A stretch of DNA of 55,896 nt from NCBI RefSeq assembly GCF_004358665.1, contig NZ_SMZR01000011.1:1-55896 (forward strand). Direction: 5' to 3'. Both the position numbers and the translations under genes were made by a program. Each line of letters starts with the position of its first letter. Within the stretch, counting starts at the first letter, position 1. Below, in pieces: positions 20,267 to 29,680 of this stretch. The DNA comes from Jeotgalibacillus sp. S-D1. GTDB lineage: Bacteria; Bacillota; Bacilli; Bacillales; Jeotgalibacillaceae. Below the pieces are notes generated by a model. It saw only the letters and a list, made by a program, of their open reading frames with translations. It was not told the DNA's origin and searched no databases.

Positions 20267-20635
20267 TTACTCTTCAGGAATATTAAAAATTATTTCTCCA
20301 TCATCCGATAAAAAATAATCCCGTCTGGCTAATTTGGCTATGTACTCATCATCATTTAACTTTTCAATTTCTTTGTTAAGCTTTTTTTCTTCTGTTTCAA
20401 GCTGAACAATCTGCTCTTCAAGCTGTGATTTTTCGGCTTTCTTTTCCTCCAGCACATTCGCTCTTGTGACCATCGAAGAGATCAACAGTCCGCCAATGAC
20501 CACTGCAAAAATAATAAAGAATGATAATCTTCGAACCAATTTTTTCTTGTGCCGTGCTTTACGTTCTTCTGATTGATTTTGGTTAACCGTATACTGGTTA
20601 TCAAGTGTCGTTACTTTTTTTCGTGGATTTACCAT
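20267..20635 (-). CDS. divIC: cell division protein DivIC (FtsB-like)
   Basis: Bitopic septum protein acting with DivIB and FtsL in the divisome. In 122 residues: a basic cytoplasmic N terminus, one TM (about 37-57), then a septum-like coiled coil (about 62-95) and the C-terminal ARRDYFLSDDGEIIF motif of the FtsB/DivIC family. AGGGGGAAA precedes ATG. It follows yabQ, as in B. subtilis. Confidence 0.95.
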   Translation of the reverse strand: MVNPRKKVTTLDNQYTVNQNQSEERKARHKKKLVRRLSFFIIFAVVIGGLLISSMVTRANVLEEKKAEKSQLEEQIVQLETEEKKLNKEIEKLNDDEYIAKLARRDYFLSDDGEIIFNIPEE

Positions 20636-20692
20636 ATGCGATTGCTTTCCCCCTTCTACTATCTCGCAAGCAAAGCTACGGATGCTGTTTGT

Positions 20693-21241
20693 TTATTCCC
20701 TATTATATAACAGATTAAGCCACTTTTTTATCTTTTTTGCAAAATAACTTCCCTTTTTACTGAAAAATTGGAAAAAAGGTTTAAATGGACTCCATAAAAG
20801 CCGGCCAATCATAAGCAAAATTCGACAAAGCACGGAACCGATCAGCAGAACAGCCCCCAGTATTAATTTCCATATCCACATAAGAGGGGTAATCAGCATC
20901 GCAGTTAGAATGACTGTACATGTACGCACGATCCATTTAATGATTTGATCAATGTACGTAAGAAGTGCCACAAAGCTTTTTTTCATCAGCGCTTCATATC
21001 CGGCAAATCCGCAGATGATGGAGAGCAGCACATACAAACGCCATTCCCCGCCATTAACACTAAACAAAAGAATAAAAATCAAGAAAGCTTGTACACACCA
21101 AAAAAGGCCATCTGTCACCCAGTTCCAACCACGTCTTTCCGACCGTAAAATGTACCGGTCGTAAAGGGTCAGGTTGAACCCTATCAATAAGCCGGCTCCC
21201 ATCATCGTTGCCATCACTTGAAGCTGAAGGTCAAGAATCAT
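20693..21241 (-). CDS. yabQ: spore cortex biosynthesis protein YabQ
   Basis: Polytopic membrane protein required for spore cortex formation in B. subtilis. The 182 residues include about four hydrophobic segments (roughly 8-28, 45-62, 68-85, 110-150) and a basic Phe/Lys/Trp-rich C terminus. Start ATG overlaps the yabP stop as ATGA. Sequence is less conserved than its neighbours, so the call relies partly on position between yabP and divIC. Confidence 0.9.
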   Translation of the reverse strand: MILDLQLQVMATMMGAGLLIGFNLTLYDRYILRSERRGWNWVTDGLFWCVQAFLIFILLFSVNGGEWRLYVLLSIICGFAGYEALMKKSFVALLTYIDQIIKWIVRTCTVILTAMLITPLMWIWKLILGAVLLIGSVLCRILLMIGRLLWSPFKPFFQFFSKKGSYFAKKIKKWLNLLYNRE

Positions 21242-21534
21242 CGAAACAGCTTACTGAACAGACCTTTCGTTTCTTGCGGGCCTGGTTCATCAATGTAAAG
21301 CAAATCATCAATTTTTCCTTTTAGTGAAACATGGCCTTTATCTACATCAAGATTCACCATTTGAAGCTGTTTTCCTTTAATTGATAAATAACCCTGAACG
21401 GTTTCGAGTAAGAATTCTTCATTGTCAAAACTTTCTACCTGTCTTACACCGGTTATTGAGAGGGTTGATCTTTTACTCATAATGATTTCATGCTCTGGTT
21501 TGTCCGTCGTTTTTGGCTCAATCGAATAAGGCAT
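21238..21534 (-). CDS. yabP: sporulation protein YabP
   Basis: Small mother-cell sporulation protein needed, with YabQ, for cortex assembly in B. subtilis. From the ATG at 21532-21534 it has 98 residues and contains the family core LSITGVRQVESFDNEEFLL and the C-terminal GLFSKLFR. An in-frame GTG three codons upstream is possible, but the G-rich Shine-Dalgarno sequence fits the ATG better. It overlaps yabQ by 4 bp. Confidence 0.93.
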   Translation of the reverse strand: MPYSIEPKTTDKPEHEIIMSKRSTLSITGVRQVESFDNEEFLLETVQGYLSIKGKQLQMVNLDVDKGHVSLKGKIDDLLYIDEPGPQETKGLFSKLFR

Positions 21535-21625
21535 TCCATCCACCCCGCTTTTAGTTCAAAACTGTTACTTAGCACATTGTATGCACGAAATGCGGGATGT
21601 ATGACCCAATGATGGATTATAAATG

Positions 21626-21898
21626 TTATCTTTCTTCTTCAGCCTCTGGACGTTCTTCTTTCAGAATCGTATACATCATAGCCGCTTCTTCTTTACGTGT
21701 CGTCTCCTGAAGACGGTCAACTGAAAGCGTCACAATGCGCTGACCGAAACGAATAATCAGTTCGTCTCCAAGCTTTACCGTAGAACTCGCTTTTGCCTGT
21801 TGACCGTTGACTAAAATACGGCCTTGATCTGCCACTTCTTTGGCCAGTGTTCTGCGCTTAATTAATCGTGACACTTTTAAAAATTTATCTAATCTCAT
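21626..21898 (-). CDS. rqcP: RqcP, S4-domain ribosome quality-control factor
   Basis: S4-domain protein that binds stalled 50S-peptidyl-tRNA complexes and assists RqcH in C-terminal alanine tailing. The 90-residue protein is almost entirely the S4 domain: MRLDKFLKVSRLIKRRTLA at the start and INGQQAKAS-like RNA-binding loop in the middle. It is the orthologue of B. subtilis YabO by sequence and by position between yabN and yabP. Confidence 0.94.
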   Translation of the reverse strand: MRLDKFLKVSRLIKRRTLAKEVADQGRILVNGQQAKASSTVKLGDELIIRFGQRIVTLSVDRLQETTRKEEAAMMYTILKEERPEAEEER

Positions 21899-21913
21899 AT
21901 TAATCCCCGCTTT

Positions 21914-23383
21914 CTACAAGCCCTGTTTTTTTGCTTCATTCCAAAATTGATCCAGCTCTGTCAGCTTGAATGCTTCGAATGATTGACCGGATTCCTTTAC
22001 TTTTTTCTCTATATATGAAAATCGCTTCATGAATTTTTGATTCGCCATAATCAGTGCTTCCTCAGGAAAAATGTCGTGAAAACGAGAAACGTTTACTAAA
22101 GCAAATAATATGTCACCGAACTCTTTAAGGCTTGCCTCTTTATCTCCATTTGCTACTTCGTCCTGAAATTCCTGCCACTCTTCTTCTAGTTTGTCCCAAG
22201 CCCCGGATCGATCATCCCAGTCAAAGCCAACTTTTGCGGCTTTCTTCTGGATCTCCAGCGCCTGAATGAGTGCGGGTTGCCCCTTGCCGATATTACTTAG
22301 TATGGAACTTTCTTCACTGGTTTGTCCTTTTTCCTGCTGTTTAATAGCCTGCCAGTTATTGACTACTTCTTCTGGTGAATCAGCCGTAACATCACTAAAT
22401 ACATGAGGATGTCTGCGTACCATTTTTTCAGTAATACGATATATGACATCCTGGATGGTAAAATAGCCGCTGTCTTCTCCAATTTGCGAGTGCAGCATTA
22501 CCTGCAGCAGCACATCCCCAAGCTCTTCTGTCATATGGTCAATGTCATCATTGTCAATGGCTTCAAGAAGCTCGTAAACCTCTTCAATTAAATATCTTTT
22601 TAATGAGTCATGCGTTTGCTCGCGATCCCATGGACAACCTTCAGGACTTCTGAGTTTGGCGATGATTTGGCGCAGCTTGAAAAACTCTCCGTATAACTGA
22701 TTTTCCTCTTTTATCGGCGGCACATATAGACTGGTTAAATTGCTGAGCTCCAGTTCATGATCAAGTTCAAAAAGCGGCACCGTTTTAATTTGCTGCCGGC
22801 TGCTTCCCGCGGCAGTGACAATCGTGACAGGATATTCGTCTGGATATCTCTCCATAAGGGTCAGCTTCACTTCTGAGGCTATGAACGAATCATAGACCTG
22901 TCCAATAATGACATGCTGAGTAAGCTGAAGTTCATCCTGATGCAGATTCGTGCCATCCACTAACTGAAAACCTTCAATTGGATCGATTTCAACAGCCGTA
23001 AATAAATCATCCAAAAAGCTTTGCCCTCCAATAATGGAGACATCAGCCTGGCCTTCCCGCTGCAGTTCCAGCAGCATTTGAACCGTTTGTTCTGCAACAA
23101 GAGGATGCCCCGGGACCACATATGTTACGTGGTTTTCTTTTGCCTGTTTCACCAGGGTATCAACGATTTCCTTGTATACATCTTCAAAGCGATCATGTGC
23201 TTCGTATATATTGTCGAACGACGCAAACTTTACTCCCTCGGCTTTTAGCTCATCAATCACCGGATGCGACAAGGTGCGCGCCGTCAGGGATAAGGCTTGA
23301 GTTAATTTTTTGTAGACTCCCAGAGGCAGCTGGTCCAGATCGCCTGCGCCAAGTCCAATAATTTCTATTTTGTGTGTCATCAT
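21914..23383 (-). CDS. yabN: fusion of tetrapyrrole-methylase-like domain and MazG NTP pyrophosphohydrolase
   Basis: 489 residues. The N-terminal half (about 1-220) is a SAM-dependent tetrapyrrole/corrin methylase-like domain (IEIIGLGAGDLDQLPLG, VVPGHPLVAEQ). The C-terminal half (about 230-489) carries two MazG repeats; the first has LRSPEGCPWDREQTHDSL and EEVYEL with the metal-binding EExxE pattern. The MazG half likely clears aberrant nucleotides; the role of the methylase half is unknown. GGGGAGG precedes ATGATG. Confidence 0.95.
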   Translation of the reverse strand: MMTHKIEIIGLGAGDLDQLPLGVYKKLTQALSLTARTLSHPVIDELKAEGVKFASFDNIYEAHDRFEDVYKEIVDTLVKQAKENHVTYVVPGHPLVAEQTVQMLLELQREGQADVSIIGGQSFLDDLFTAVEIDPIEGFQLVDGTNLHQDELQLTQHVIIGQVYDSFIASEVKLTLMERYPDEYPVTIVTAAGSSRQQIKTVPLFELDHELELSNLTSLYVPPIKEENQLYGEFFKLRQIIAKLRSPEGCPWDREQTHDSLKRYLIEEVYELLEAIDNDDIDHMTEELGDVLLQVMLHSQIGEDSGYFTIQDVIYRITEKMVRRHPHVFSDVTADSPEEVVNNWQAIKQQEKGQTSEESSILSNIGKGQPALIQALEIQKKAAKVGFDWDDRSGAWDKLEEEWQEFQDEVANGDKEASLKEFGDILFALVNVSRFHDIFPEEALIMANQKFMKRFSYIEKKVKESGQSFEAFKLTELDQFWNEAKKQGL

Positions 23384-23404
23384 TTCGCCTCCCCGAGTTT
23401 AAAA

Positions 23405-25000
23405 TTATGTCATTTCACCAAAAATTCGTTCGATCTTTTTCCCAAGCGGAATTTGCCGTACTTCAGCAGGTGAGAACAGCCCTTTGCGCCAGCTGATCTT
23501 GAAAAACACCCATGCACCAGCCATAACAGCAGTAAGTGTCAGTACGCTCGATACCAGCCTGCTGTCCACTGCGATGATGGGGAGATGCAAAAAGGCTTGG
23601 ACAACGATGGTCATCCCCGCCAGCCCCGAGAGCAGTCTAAGATAGAAAATACGGGAAAGTAAAAATCCGACGCGTTGCCTTAATTTCCATATGACCATAA
23701 CCATAACAAACAGTAAAGCAATAACCGTGGCAATTGCTGCCCCCATTGTTTGCAAATGCGGAATCAATAAGAGGTTTAGACCGTATTTTATAAAAAGGCT
23801 CGCCACAATCGACCATGCGGCTAAATGATAATCACCCATTCCCTGCAGGACTGCATTGATGGTTAAAATAACAGAGGCCAAAAGAACGGCTGCTGCGAAA
23901 ACAGCCAGTACGCCGGAGCCTGCCGAATCCTGAAATAGCATAATATTAAGAGGTTCCATTATATTAATTAGTCCGACAGCAGCTGCTGCCCCAAATAACA
24001 CGCCTGCTTTCACTGCCAGCCTTGCCTGCTGTTTCACAATGTCACTTTTTTTATCTTCAAATGCAGAAGCAATAATGGGAACGACAGCCAATGATAATGA
24101 TGTCGCTACCACGACGCCCATTTGGACTAATGGCTGTCCGCGGTCGTATATTCCTTTAAGAATTTTGGCGGCATCTCCATTGGTTCCGCCGGTTACAAGC
24201 AATGAGTACACATTTAATGAATCCATCAGCTGGTATAAAACGAGCATCATACTGCCCATCCCCATTGCCGTGCCCGTCACAGTTAACTGGCGAAGGATAG
24301 TCCAGTCCCCTTTTTTAAAGGAAAAAGACCGAAGCATACGGAACGATAATCCCTGTTTCCGAAGAAATAATAAAAGAATGATGACCCCTGTTATGGATCC
24401 AGCCAGTGAACCCATAACTGCGCCTTTTCCTACATCATAAAGGGAAGCCTCCATCGACATAAGCACAATGGATGCGATGATAATAACCAACACCCGCACG
24501 ACCTGCTCGGCACTTTGCGAAAAGGCTGAAGGGATCATATTGTAATTCGCCTGAAACCAGCCTTTTGATACGGATAGGACCGGAAGCAATAAAAATGGAT
24601 ACGCCATTAATTCAATCAATGGAGCAAGTAAAGGATCTCCCATCCAGTCTGCCACAGCGCCAGCACCAAGCTTCAGGAATAAAAACCAGACCAGTCCAAC
24701 GATTGTTAAATAAATGCTTGAAATCTGAAGAATTCGCTCTATTTCTTCTTTTGACTCAACTTGCTTTCTTTCCGCCACTATTTTGGAAACCATGACGGGA
24801 AAGGCATATGTACAAAGCGCCAGCAGTATGCCATATAAAGGATAAACCTGCTGGTATATATAAAAACCAGTATCACCGACAATGTTTTGAAAAGGGACAC
24901 GGTACATAGCGCTAAGAATTTTTGAGAAAATGGCGGCCAGTGTTAAAATGGCGGCACCTTTCATCATCTCTTTTGAGGATCGATCCATGTCCAATGCCAC
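23405..25000 (-). CDS. yabM: MOP-superfamily flippase, SpoVB/YabM-like
   Basis: Polysaccharide biosynthesis/lipid-flippase family membrane protein with about 14 predicted TM segments in 531 residues. It opens with the family pattern (AAIFSKILSAMYRVPFQNIVGD, residues about 18-40). Relatives include SpoVB and lipid II flippases, but the substrate here is not established. The listed start is GTG; a TTG two codons on or the ATG at 24986-24988 is also plausible, since AAAGG is very close to the GTG. It lies between spoVT and yabN, as in B. subtilis. Confidence 0.92.
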   Translation of the reverse strand: MALDMDRSSKEMMKGAAILTLAAIFSKILSAMYRVPFQNIVGDTGFYIYQQVYPLYGILLALCTYAFPVMVSKIVAERKQVESKEEIERILQISSIYLTIVGLVWFLFLKLGAGAVADWMGDPLLAPLIELMAYPFLLLPVLSVSKGWFQANYNMIPSAFSQSAEQVVRVLVIIIASIVLMSMEASLYDVGKGAVMGSLAGSITGVIILLLFLRKQGLSFRMLRSFSFKKGDWTILRQLTVTGTAMGMGSMMLVLYQLMDSLNVYSLLVTGGTNGDAAKILKGIYDRGQPLVQMGVVVATSLSLAVVPIIASAFEDKKSDIVKQQARLAVKAGVLFGAAAAVGLINIMEPLNIMLFQDSAGSGVLAVFAAAVLLASVILTINAVLQGMGDYHLAAWSIVASLFIKYGLNLLLIPHLQTMGAAIATVIALLFVMVMVIWKLRQRVGFLLSRIFYLRLLSGLAGMTIVVQAFLHLPIIAVDSRLVSSVLTLTAVMAGAWVFFKISWRKGLFSPAEVRQIPLGKKIERIFGEMT

Positions 25001-25291
25001 TCGCCTTTCATTCTAACCATACATGAGTATAGGCTATATTATACCAAAATGACGACTTGATGTCTTATTGAGTCGACTTAGCCTCCTATTTCAAATTGGC
25101 ACATCAAAAAAACACAGCACAGAAGACATTTTCTGCGTCATACTGACAGAAAATGTTCCCCTCAAGCTGTGTTCTTTGTTGGAGTTTGTTTAACAATATC
25201 GGATGGCACCGTAAGCATGTAACCCCCCCTTTTTACAATCAAAACCATCGTTTTGCAGGGCTGGATTTTGCCGATTCAGATCCGTTCCGGT
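25001..25291. other. yabM-spoVT intergenic region
   Basis: The spoVT terminator fills 25105-25173. The rest (25001-25104 and 25174-25291) shows no gene; a yabM promoter was not convincingly identified. Confidence 0.45.
25105..25173 (-). terminator. long two-stem terminator after spoVT
   Basis: On the minus strand AACACAGC (25166-25173) pairs with GCTGTGTT near 25111-25118. An inner stem of ACATTTTCTG pairs with CAGAAAATGT, and a T run follows. The T run is on the minus strand, so it terminates spoVT transcription more than 100 bp after the stop codon. Confidence 0.82.
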
Positions 25292-25828
25292 TTAATGCTC
25301 CATTTGGCGGCCAAGGAAGCTGGCAGCAGTTTCACAGGATTTTTTCTCAAGTTCACCGAGTGTCGAATCCTTTGAGAAGATGATGACAGCACCGATTGGA
25401 TCTCCTGATGCTACGATAGGAGCAATCGCATAAGCAGCCTGCTCTTCATCCTGATGTTCAATGACAGATAACTTCGTTTGTTTTTCAGATAATACGCTTT
25501 TGCGTGCTGCCATGATTTCTTCAATCCCAGTGCCGATTCTGCGGTTCAAGTATTCCTTTTTAGAAACACCGGAAATGGCAACAACATTGTCACGGTCACA
25601 AATTAGTACTGGATGTCCAAGACTGTCATGAATCGCTTCTGCATATTCCTTGGCAAAGCTCCCCAGTTCATTAATAGGAGAATATTTCTTTAAAATGACT
25701 TCGCCTTCCCGATCAACAAAGATCTCCAGAGGATCTCCTTCTCTAATTCGTAAGGTTCTTCTTATTTCTTTTGGAATGACAACTCGACCTAAATCATCAA
25801 TACGTCGTACTATACCGGTTGCTTTCAT
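25292..25828 (-). CDS. spoVT: stage V sporulation protein T
   Basis: Forespore transcription factor that modulates sigma-G-dependent genes. An N-terminal AbrB-type swapped-hairpin DNA-binding domain (residues 1-50, MKATGIVRRIDDLGRVVIPKE) is joined to a GAF-like C-terminal domain (about 55-178) with AIAPIVASGDPIGAVIIFS. The 178-residue length is standard. AGAGAGG precedes ATG. The N terminus resembles that of AbrB, also in this window at 47218. Confidence 0.97.
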   Translation of the reverse strand: MKATGIVRRIDDLGRVVIPKEIRRTLRIREGDPLEIFVDREGEVILKKYSPINELGSFAKEYAEAIHDSLGHPVLICDRDNVVAISGVSKKEYLNRRIGTGIEEIMAARKSVLSEKQTKLSVIEHQDEEQAAYAIAPIVASGDPIGAVIIFSKDSTLGELEKKSCETAASFLGRQMEH

Positions 25829-25891
25829 TCTGCTGGCCTCTCTTTCCTATGACGGATTTTCCTGTCTTTCACACAGCGTGCTACTTGTGGT

Positions 25892-25921
25892 TAGTATTGA
25901 ATAAACGAGAAAAATTATACC
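25892..25921 (-). promoter_or_regulatory. spoVT promoter, sigma-G type
   Basis: On the minus strand a -35-like GGTATAA (25915-25921) and -10-like CAATACTA (25892-25899) are separated by 15 bp. They resemble the sigma-G consensus (TGAATA / CATACTA), agreeing with sigma-G control of spoVT in B. subtilis. Confidence 0.6.
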
Positions 25922-26112
25922 GATTCCACACAATTTCTCCAAAAAAAGTCTAAAATAAGTTAAAAAAGTTAACTTTTCTTTGTTTTTAAGGGAAAAAATT
26001 CTAGCAGCTGTATTTAGTGTTCCTATTTGTACCAGGATTTTAAACATGAAAATTAAATTTCTTTTTTCATGCTTAAACAGAGAGCCCATTGCAGAAAATT
26101 GTTTACAGCAGA

Positions 26113-29100
26113 CTATGCTGTTTCTTTAAGAGCTTCAGGCAGGCGGCAAATTACGTCATGCACAATATCAAACCACTGATCCGGCTTTTTATTGCGAATT
26201 TGAATACTGATTTTCAGTTTATTATTGTCCATTCCAAGACCGACATCCCGTCCGTGGCGATTACTGATTTCAAATGCTTTTGCTCCATCTATGCGTTTCG
26301 TGCCGTCTTCGCTTACTTCTAATTTTATGGAATCCTTCGACTGATGAATTGCCTCTAAGCCCACCAGATTTCCGTATGCTTTAATTTCAGCAATTTGAAA
26401 TAAAGTGTGAACTTCTTTTGGATAATCCCCAAAGCGGTCGATCATCTCATCTTTCAGTTCTGTCACTTCATCCACTGCTGTTATCCCTCGGAATTTCTTA
26501 TACATCTCAATTTTCTGGTGACCATCCGGAATATAGCTTTCAGGAATATAAGCATCCTGTTTAACATCCAGATCAATTTCGACAACCGATTTTGACGTTT
26601 GCTTCTGCTGTGCTGAAGCTGGAAGCTGGTCTTTCCGTTCTTCAATGGCTTCCTTCAGCATTTGAGAGTACAGATCAAATCCAACAGAATCAATAAAGCC
26701 ATGCTGTTGCGAACCAAGCAAATTACCTGCTCCGCGGATTGTCAGATCCCGCATCGCGATCTTAAAGCCGGATCCCAGTTCAGTAAATTCTTTTATCGAT
26801 TGCAAACGCTTTTCTGCGATTTCCGTCAATACCTTGTCCTTACGGTAGGTAAAATACGAGTAGGCGACCCGGTTTGAACGTCCTACACGGCCCCTTAGCT
26901 GATAAAGCTGTGATAGACCCATGCGATCAGCATCAAATACAATAAGGGTATTAACATTTGGTATATCGACACCCGTTTCAATAATCGTTGTGGTTACCAG
27001 GACATCATATTCCCCTTCTAAAAACTGGAGAATAACAGATTCCAGTTCGGTTTCTGTCATTTGGCCGTGAGCCACAGCGACTCTGGCGTCAGGCACAAGG
27101 GTGGCAATTTCATCAGCTTTTTTGGTTATATCTTCTACCCGGTTATAAAGAAAGTATACTTGTCCATCCCTTGCAAGTTCCCGCTCGATTGCTTCACGAA
27201 TGAGCGCCCCGTTGTATTCCATCACATAGGTCTGAACAGGAAAGCGGTTTTCCGGCGGTGTTTCAATGACAGACAAATCCCGCACACCAAGCATCGACAT
27301 ATGCAAAGTTCTCGGGATCGGCGTAGCGGTAAGCGTCAGAACATCAATATTTGTTTTCAACTGCTTGATTTTCTCTTTATGGGTTACACCGAAGCGCTGC
27401 TCTTCATCAATTATTAACAAGCCAATATCACGGTATTTTATATCCTTGGACAGCAGGCGGTGAGTTCCGACTACTACATCAATCGTACCCGCTGCCAGCC
27501 CCTTCATCGTTTCCTGCTGCTGCTTTCTTGTTCTAAACCGGCTAAGCAGCCCGATATTAATGGGGAAATCCTGCATTCGTTCCATCATTGTTTCATAATG
27601 CTGCTGAGCCAAAATGGTTGTAGGCACCAGGATCGCTACTTGCTTGCCATCCATAATCGCCTTGAATGCAGCCCGGATCGCCACTTCCGTTTTTCCATAT
27701 CCTACATCTCCGCATAATAAACGGTCCATCGGCCTGTCACGTTCCATATCCTTTTTAATTTCTTCAATTGAGCGCAGTTGATCATCTGTTTCCTGATAAG
27801 GAAAGGAAGCTTCGAATTCCTGCTGCTCATTGGTATCTTCCGTAAATGCAAACCCTTTTGCTGCTTCCCTGTCTGCATAAAGTTTGATTAAATCGTCTGC
27901 AATATCAGCAACAGAAGATTGCACCTTGCTCTTAACCCGTTTCCAGTCTGTTCCGCCAAGCTTGTACAGCTTTGGCTCTTTGCCTTCTGAACCTACATAT
28001 TTTTGAACAAGCTCGATTTGATCGACAGGCACATAAAGCTGATCATTTCCCTGGTATCTTACATTTAAATAATCCTTATGAAGGCCGTTAATTTCAAGTG
28101 TTTCGATGCCCAGGTACTTTCCTATTCCATGATTGACATGAACGACGTAGTCACCCACTTTTAATTCTGAGTAACTTTTAATTCTTTCAGCGTTTGATAG
28201 TTTCTGATGGCGTTTTTTCTTGCGGGTCTTCTGACGGAATAATTCTTCTTCGGTCATGACAGCAAGCTTATGCATCGGAAGCTCAAAGCCTGACTGCAAA
28301 CCTCCATTGACGATCTGAACCGCGTTAGGGATTAACGGCTGCCCGTCCTGCACAATTGCCACGTCGATATCATAATCAGCCAATACACGCTCAAACTTCT
28401 GCAGACGCTGTCCGTCCGGTGCAAGCAGCACCACCGTATATTTGCTGTTCTTCCAGCGGTCAAGCTCTGCTTTTAACACATGCATCTGTCCATGAAAGCT
28501 TTGCATTGGTTTACAAGAAAATGTATGAACCTTCTTTGGATTAGTGTGGGGGATTTGTCTTGTGAACAAAGAAAAATAAACTTTTTGCTGCTTTCCTAAC
28601 GAAAGAATCTGATGTAAACCGTGGGAAACCGGTACATCATGAATAATCTTTCCTTCCTCCAAAAGAGATACATACCAGTCCATCTCTTCTTTTTCCAGGG
28701 TTTCATCCATTTCATGAATGCGGCTCATTTCATCAAAAAGCAAAAGTCCATTATCCGGCAGATACTCTACTAAGCTTGTTTCTTCCTCATAGGCTAAAGA
28801 TTGATATTTAAATAGTTGATCAGGCTTTTGTCCATTTTTCAACAGGCTTATTTCATATTCGGCCTGCTCAGCCATGGCTTCTTTAATGGATGCCTTTTTT
28901 ACTTTTTTCAAGCTGCTTTTCAGCCGTTTGGAAAGCTCTGCAGCTACACGCTGAAGATCTTCGTTTTCCATAATCACTTCACTGGCAGGTCCAATTAACA
29001 CCTGTTCAAGTGCATCAATTGACCGCTGATCCTCTGCTGAGAAGGTACGAATTGAATCCACTTCTGTGTCAAATAACTCAATTCGGACAGGGTGGAGTGA

Positions 29101-29661
29101 GGTCAGCGGATAGATATCCATAATTCCTCCGCGCACACTAAACTCACCAGGACTGCTGACCATTTCTGCCCGGTGATAACCCATTTTCAGCAAGGATGAT
29201 AGAGTCCCCTGAATATCTAAATCATCCCCAAGCTTCAGCTTAAACTGACTAACCTTCCACTTGTTTTTTGGCGGTACAATTTTTCGCAGCCCGGCCATTG
29301 GGACAATATACAGGCCTTTGCCATTCGTAGCCAGATGATTCATTGTATCAAGGCGCTGAGATAACAGCTCAGGACTGGAAATACTCATTTCAGCCGCAAT
29401 CAATTCATTGGCTGGATATAAAAACAAATCCTCTTCGCTTACAAATTGCAGCAAATCATCAAAAAGCCTTTGCGCCTGCAGCAAATTATGTGTAACCACC
29501 ATCATAGGGCGATTTAATTTTTTATAAACACCGGCCATAAACGAACTTCGAGCCGATCCCGACAAACCAGAGATCAGCTGTTCATTAGCACCTATCTGTA
29601 AATCTTCTATCACCGACTCAATCTGCGAGTCATTCAACAAACCATCCAATAAAGAATTCAA
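26113..29661 (-). CDS. mfd: transcription-repair coupling factor Mfd
   Basis: Removes RNA polymerase stalled at lesions and recruits UvrA. From the TTG at 29659-29661 it has 1182 residues. The UvrB-like N-terminal module contains GEFSVRGGIMDIYPL (about 170-185). The RNAP-interaction domain is around YVVHVNHGIGKYLGIETL (about 510). The RecG-like motor has Walker A GDVGYGKTE (about 645) and DEEQRF, and QLRGRVGRSNR lies near 905. GGAGGAG precedes the TTG. A longer frame to 29712 would start inside a repeat element and is rejected. Confidence 0.96.
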   Translation of the reverse strand: MNSLLDGLLNDSQIESVIEDLQIGANEQLISGLSGSARSSFMAGVYKKLNRPMMVVTHNLLQAQRLFDDLLQFVSEEDLFLYPANELIAAEMSISSPELLSQRLDTMNHLATNGKGLYIVPMAGLRKIVPPKNKWKVSQFKLKLGDDLDIQGTLSSLLKMGYHRAEMVSSPGEFSVRGGIMDIYPLTSLHPVRIELFDTEVDSIRTFSAEDQRSIDALEQVLIGPASEVIMENEDLQRVAAELSKRLKSSLKKVKKASIKEAMAEQAEYEISLLKNGQKPDQLFKYQSLAYEEETSLVEYLPDNGLLLFDEMSRIHEMDETLEKEEMDWYVSLLEEGKIIHDVPVSHGLHQILSLGKQQKVYFSLFTRQIPHTNPKKVHTFSCKPMQSFHGQMHVLKAELDRWKNSKYTVVLLAPDGQRLQKFERVLADYDIDVAIVQDGQPLIPNAVQIVNGGLQSGFELPMHKLAVMTEEELFRQKTRKKKRHQKLSNAERIKSYSELKVGDYVVHVNHGIGKYLGIETLEINGLHKDYLNVRYQGNDQLYVPVDQIELVQKYVGSEGKEPKLYKLGGTDWKRVKSKVQSSVADIADDLIKLYADREAAKGFAFTEDTNEQQEFEASFPYQETDDQLRSIEEIKKDMERDRPMDRLLCGDVGYGKTEVAIRAAFKAIMDGKQVAILVPTTILAQQHYETMMERMQDFPINIGLLSRFRTRKQQQETMKGLAAGTIDVVVGTHRLLSKDIKYRDIGLLIIDEEQRFGVTHKEKIKQLKTNIDVLTLTATPIPRTLHMSMLGVRDLSVIETPPENRFPVQTYVMEYNGALIREAIERELARDGQVYFLYNRVEDITKKADEIATLVPDARVAVAHGQMTETELESVILQFLEGEYDVLVTTTIIETGVDIPNVNTLIVFDADRMGLSQLYQLRGRVGRSNRVAYSYFTYRKDKVLTEIAEKRLQSIKEFTELGSGFKIAMRDLTIRGAGNLLGSQQHGFIDSVGFDLYSQMLKEAIEERKDQLPASAQQKQTSKSVVEIDLDVKQDAYIPESYIPDGHQKIEMYKKFRGITAVDEVTELKDEMIDRFGDYPKEVHTLFQIAEIKAYGNLVGLEAIHQSKDSIKLEVSEDGTKRIDGAKAFEISNRHGRDVGLGMDNNKLKISIQIRNKKPDQWFDIVHDVICRLPEALKETA

Positions 29662-29680
29662 AGCCTCTCCTCCTATTCTT

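Noticed and set aside
25847-26089. 80-codon frame between spoVT and mfd
   Set aside because: It overlaps the spoVT promoter, is AT-biased and matches no family I know.
25922-26112. mfd terminator around the AAGTTAACTT palindrome
   Set aside because: The stem is short and AT-only with no proper U run in the right place.
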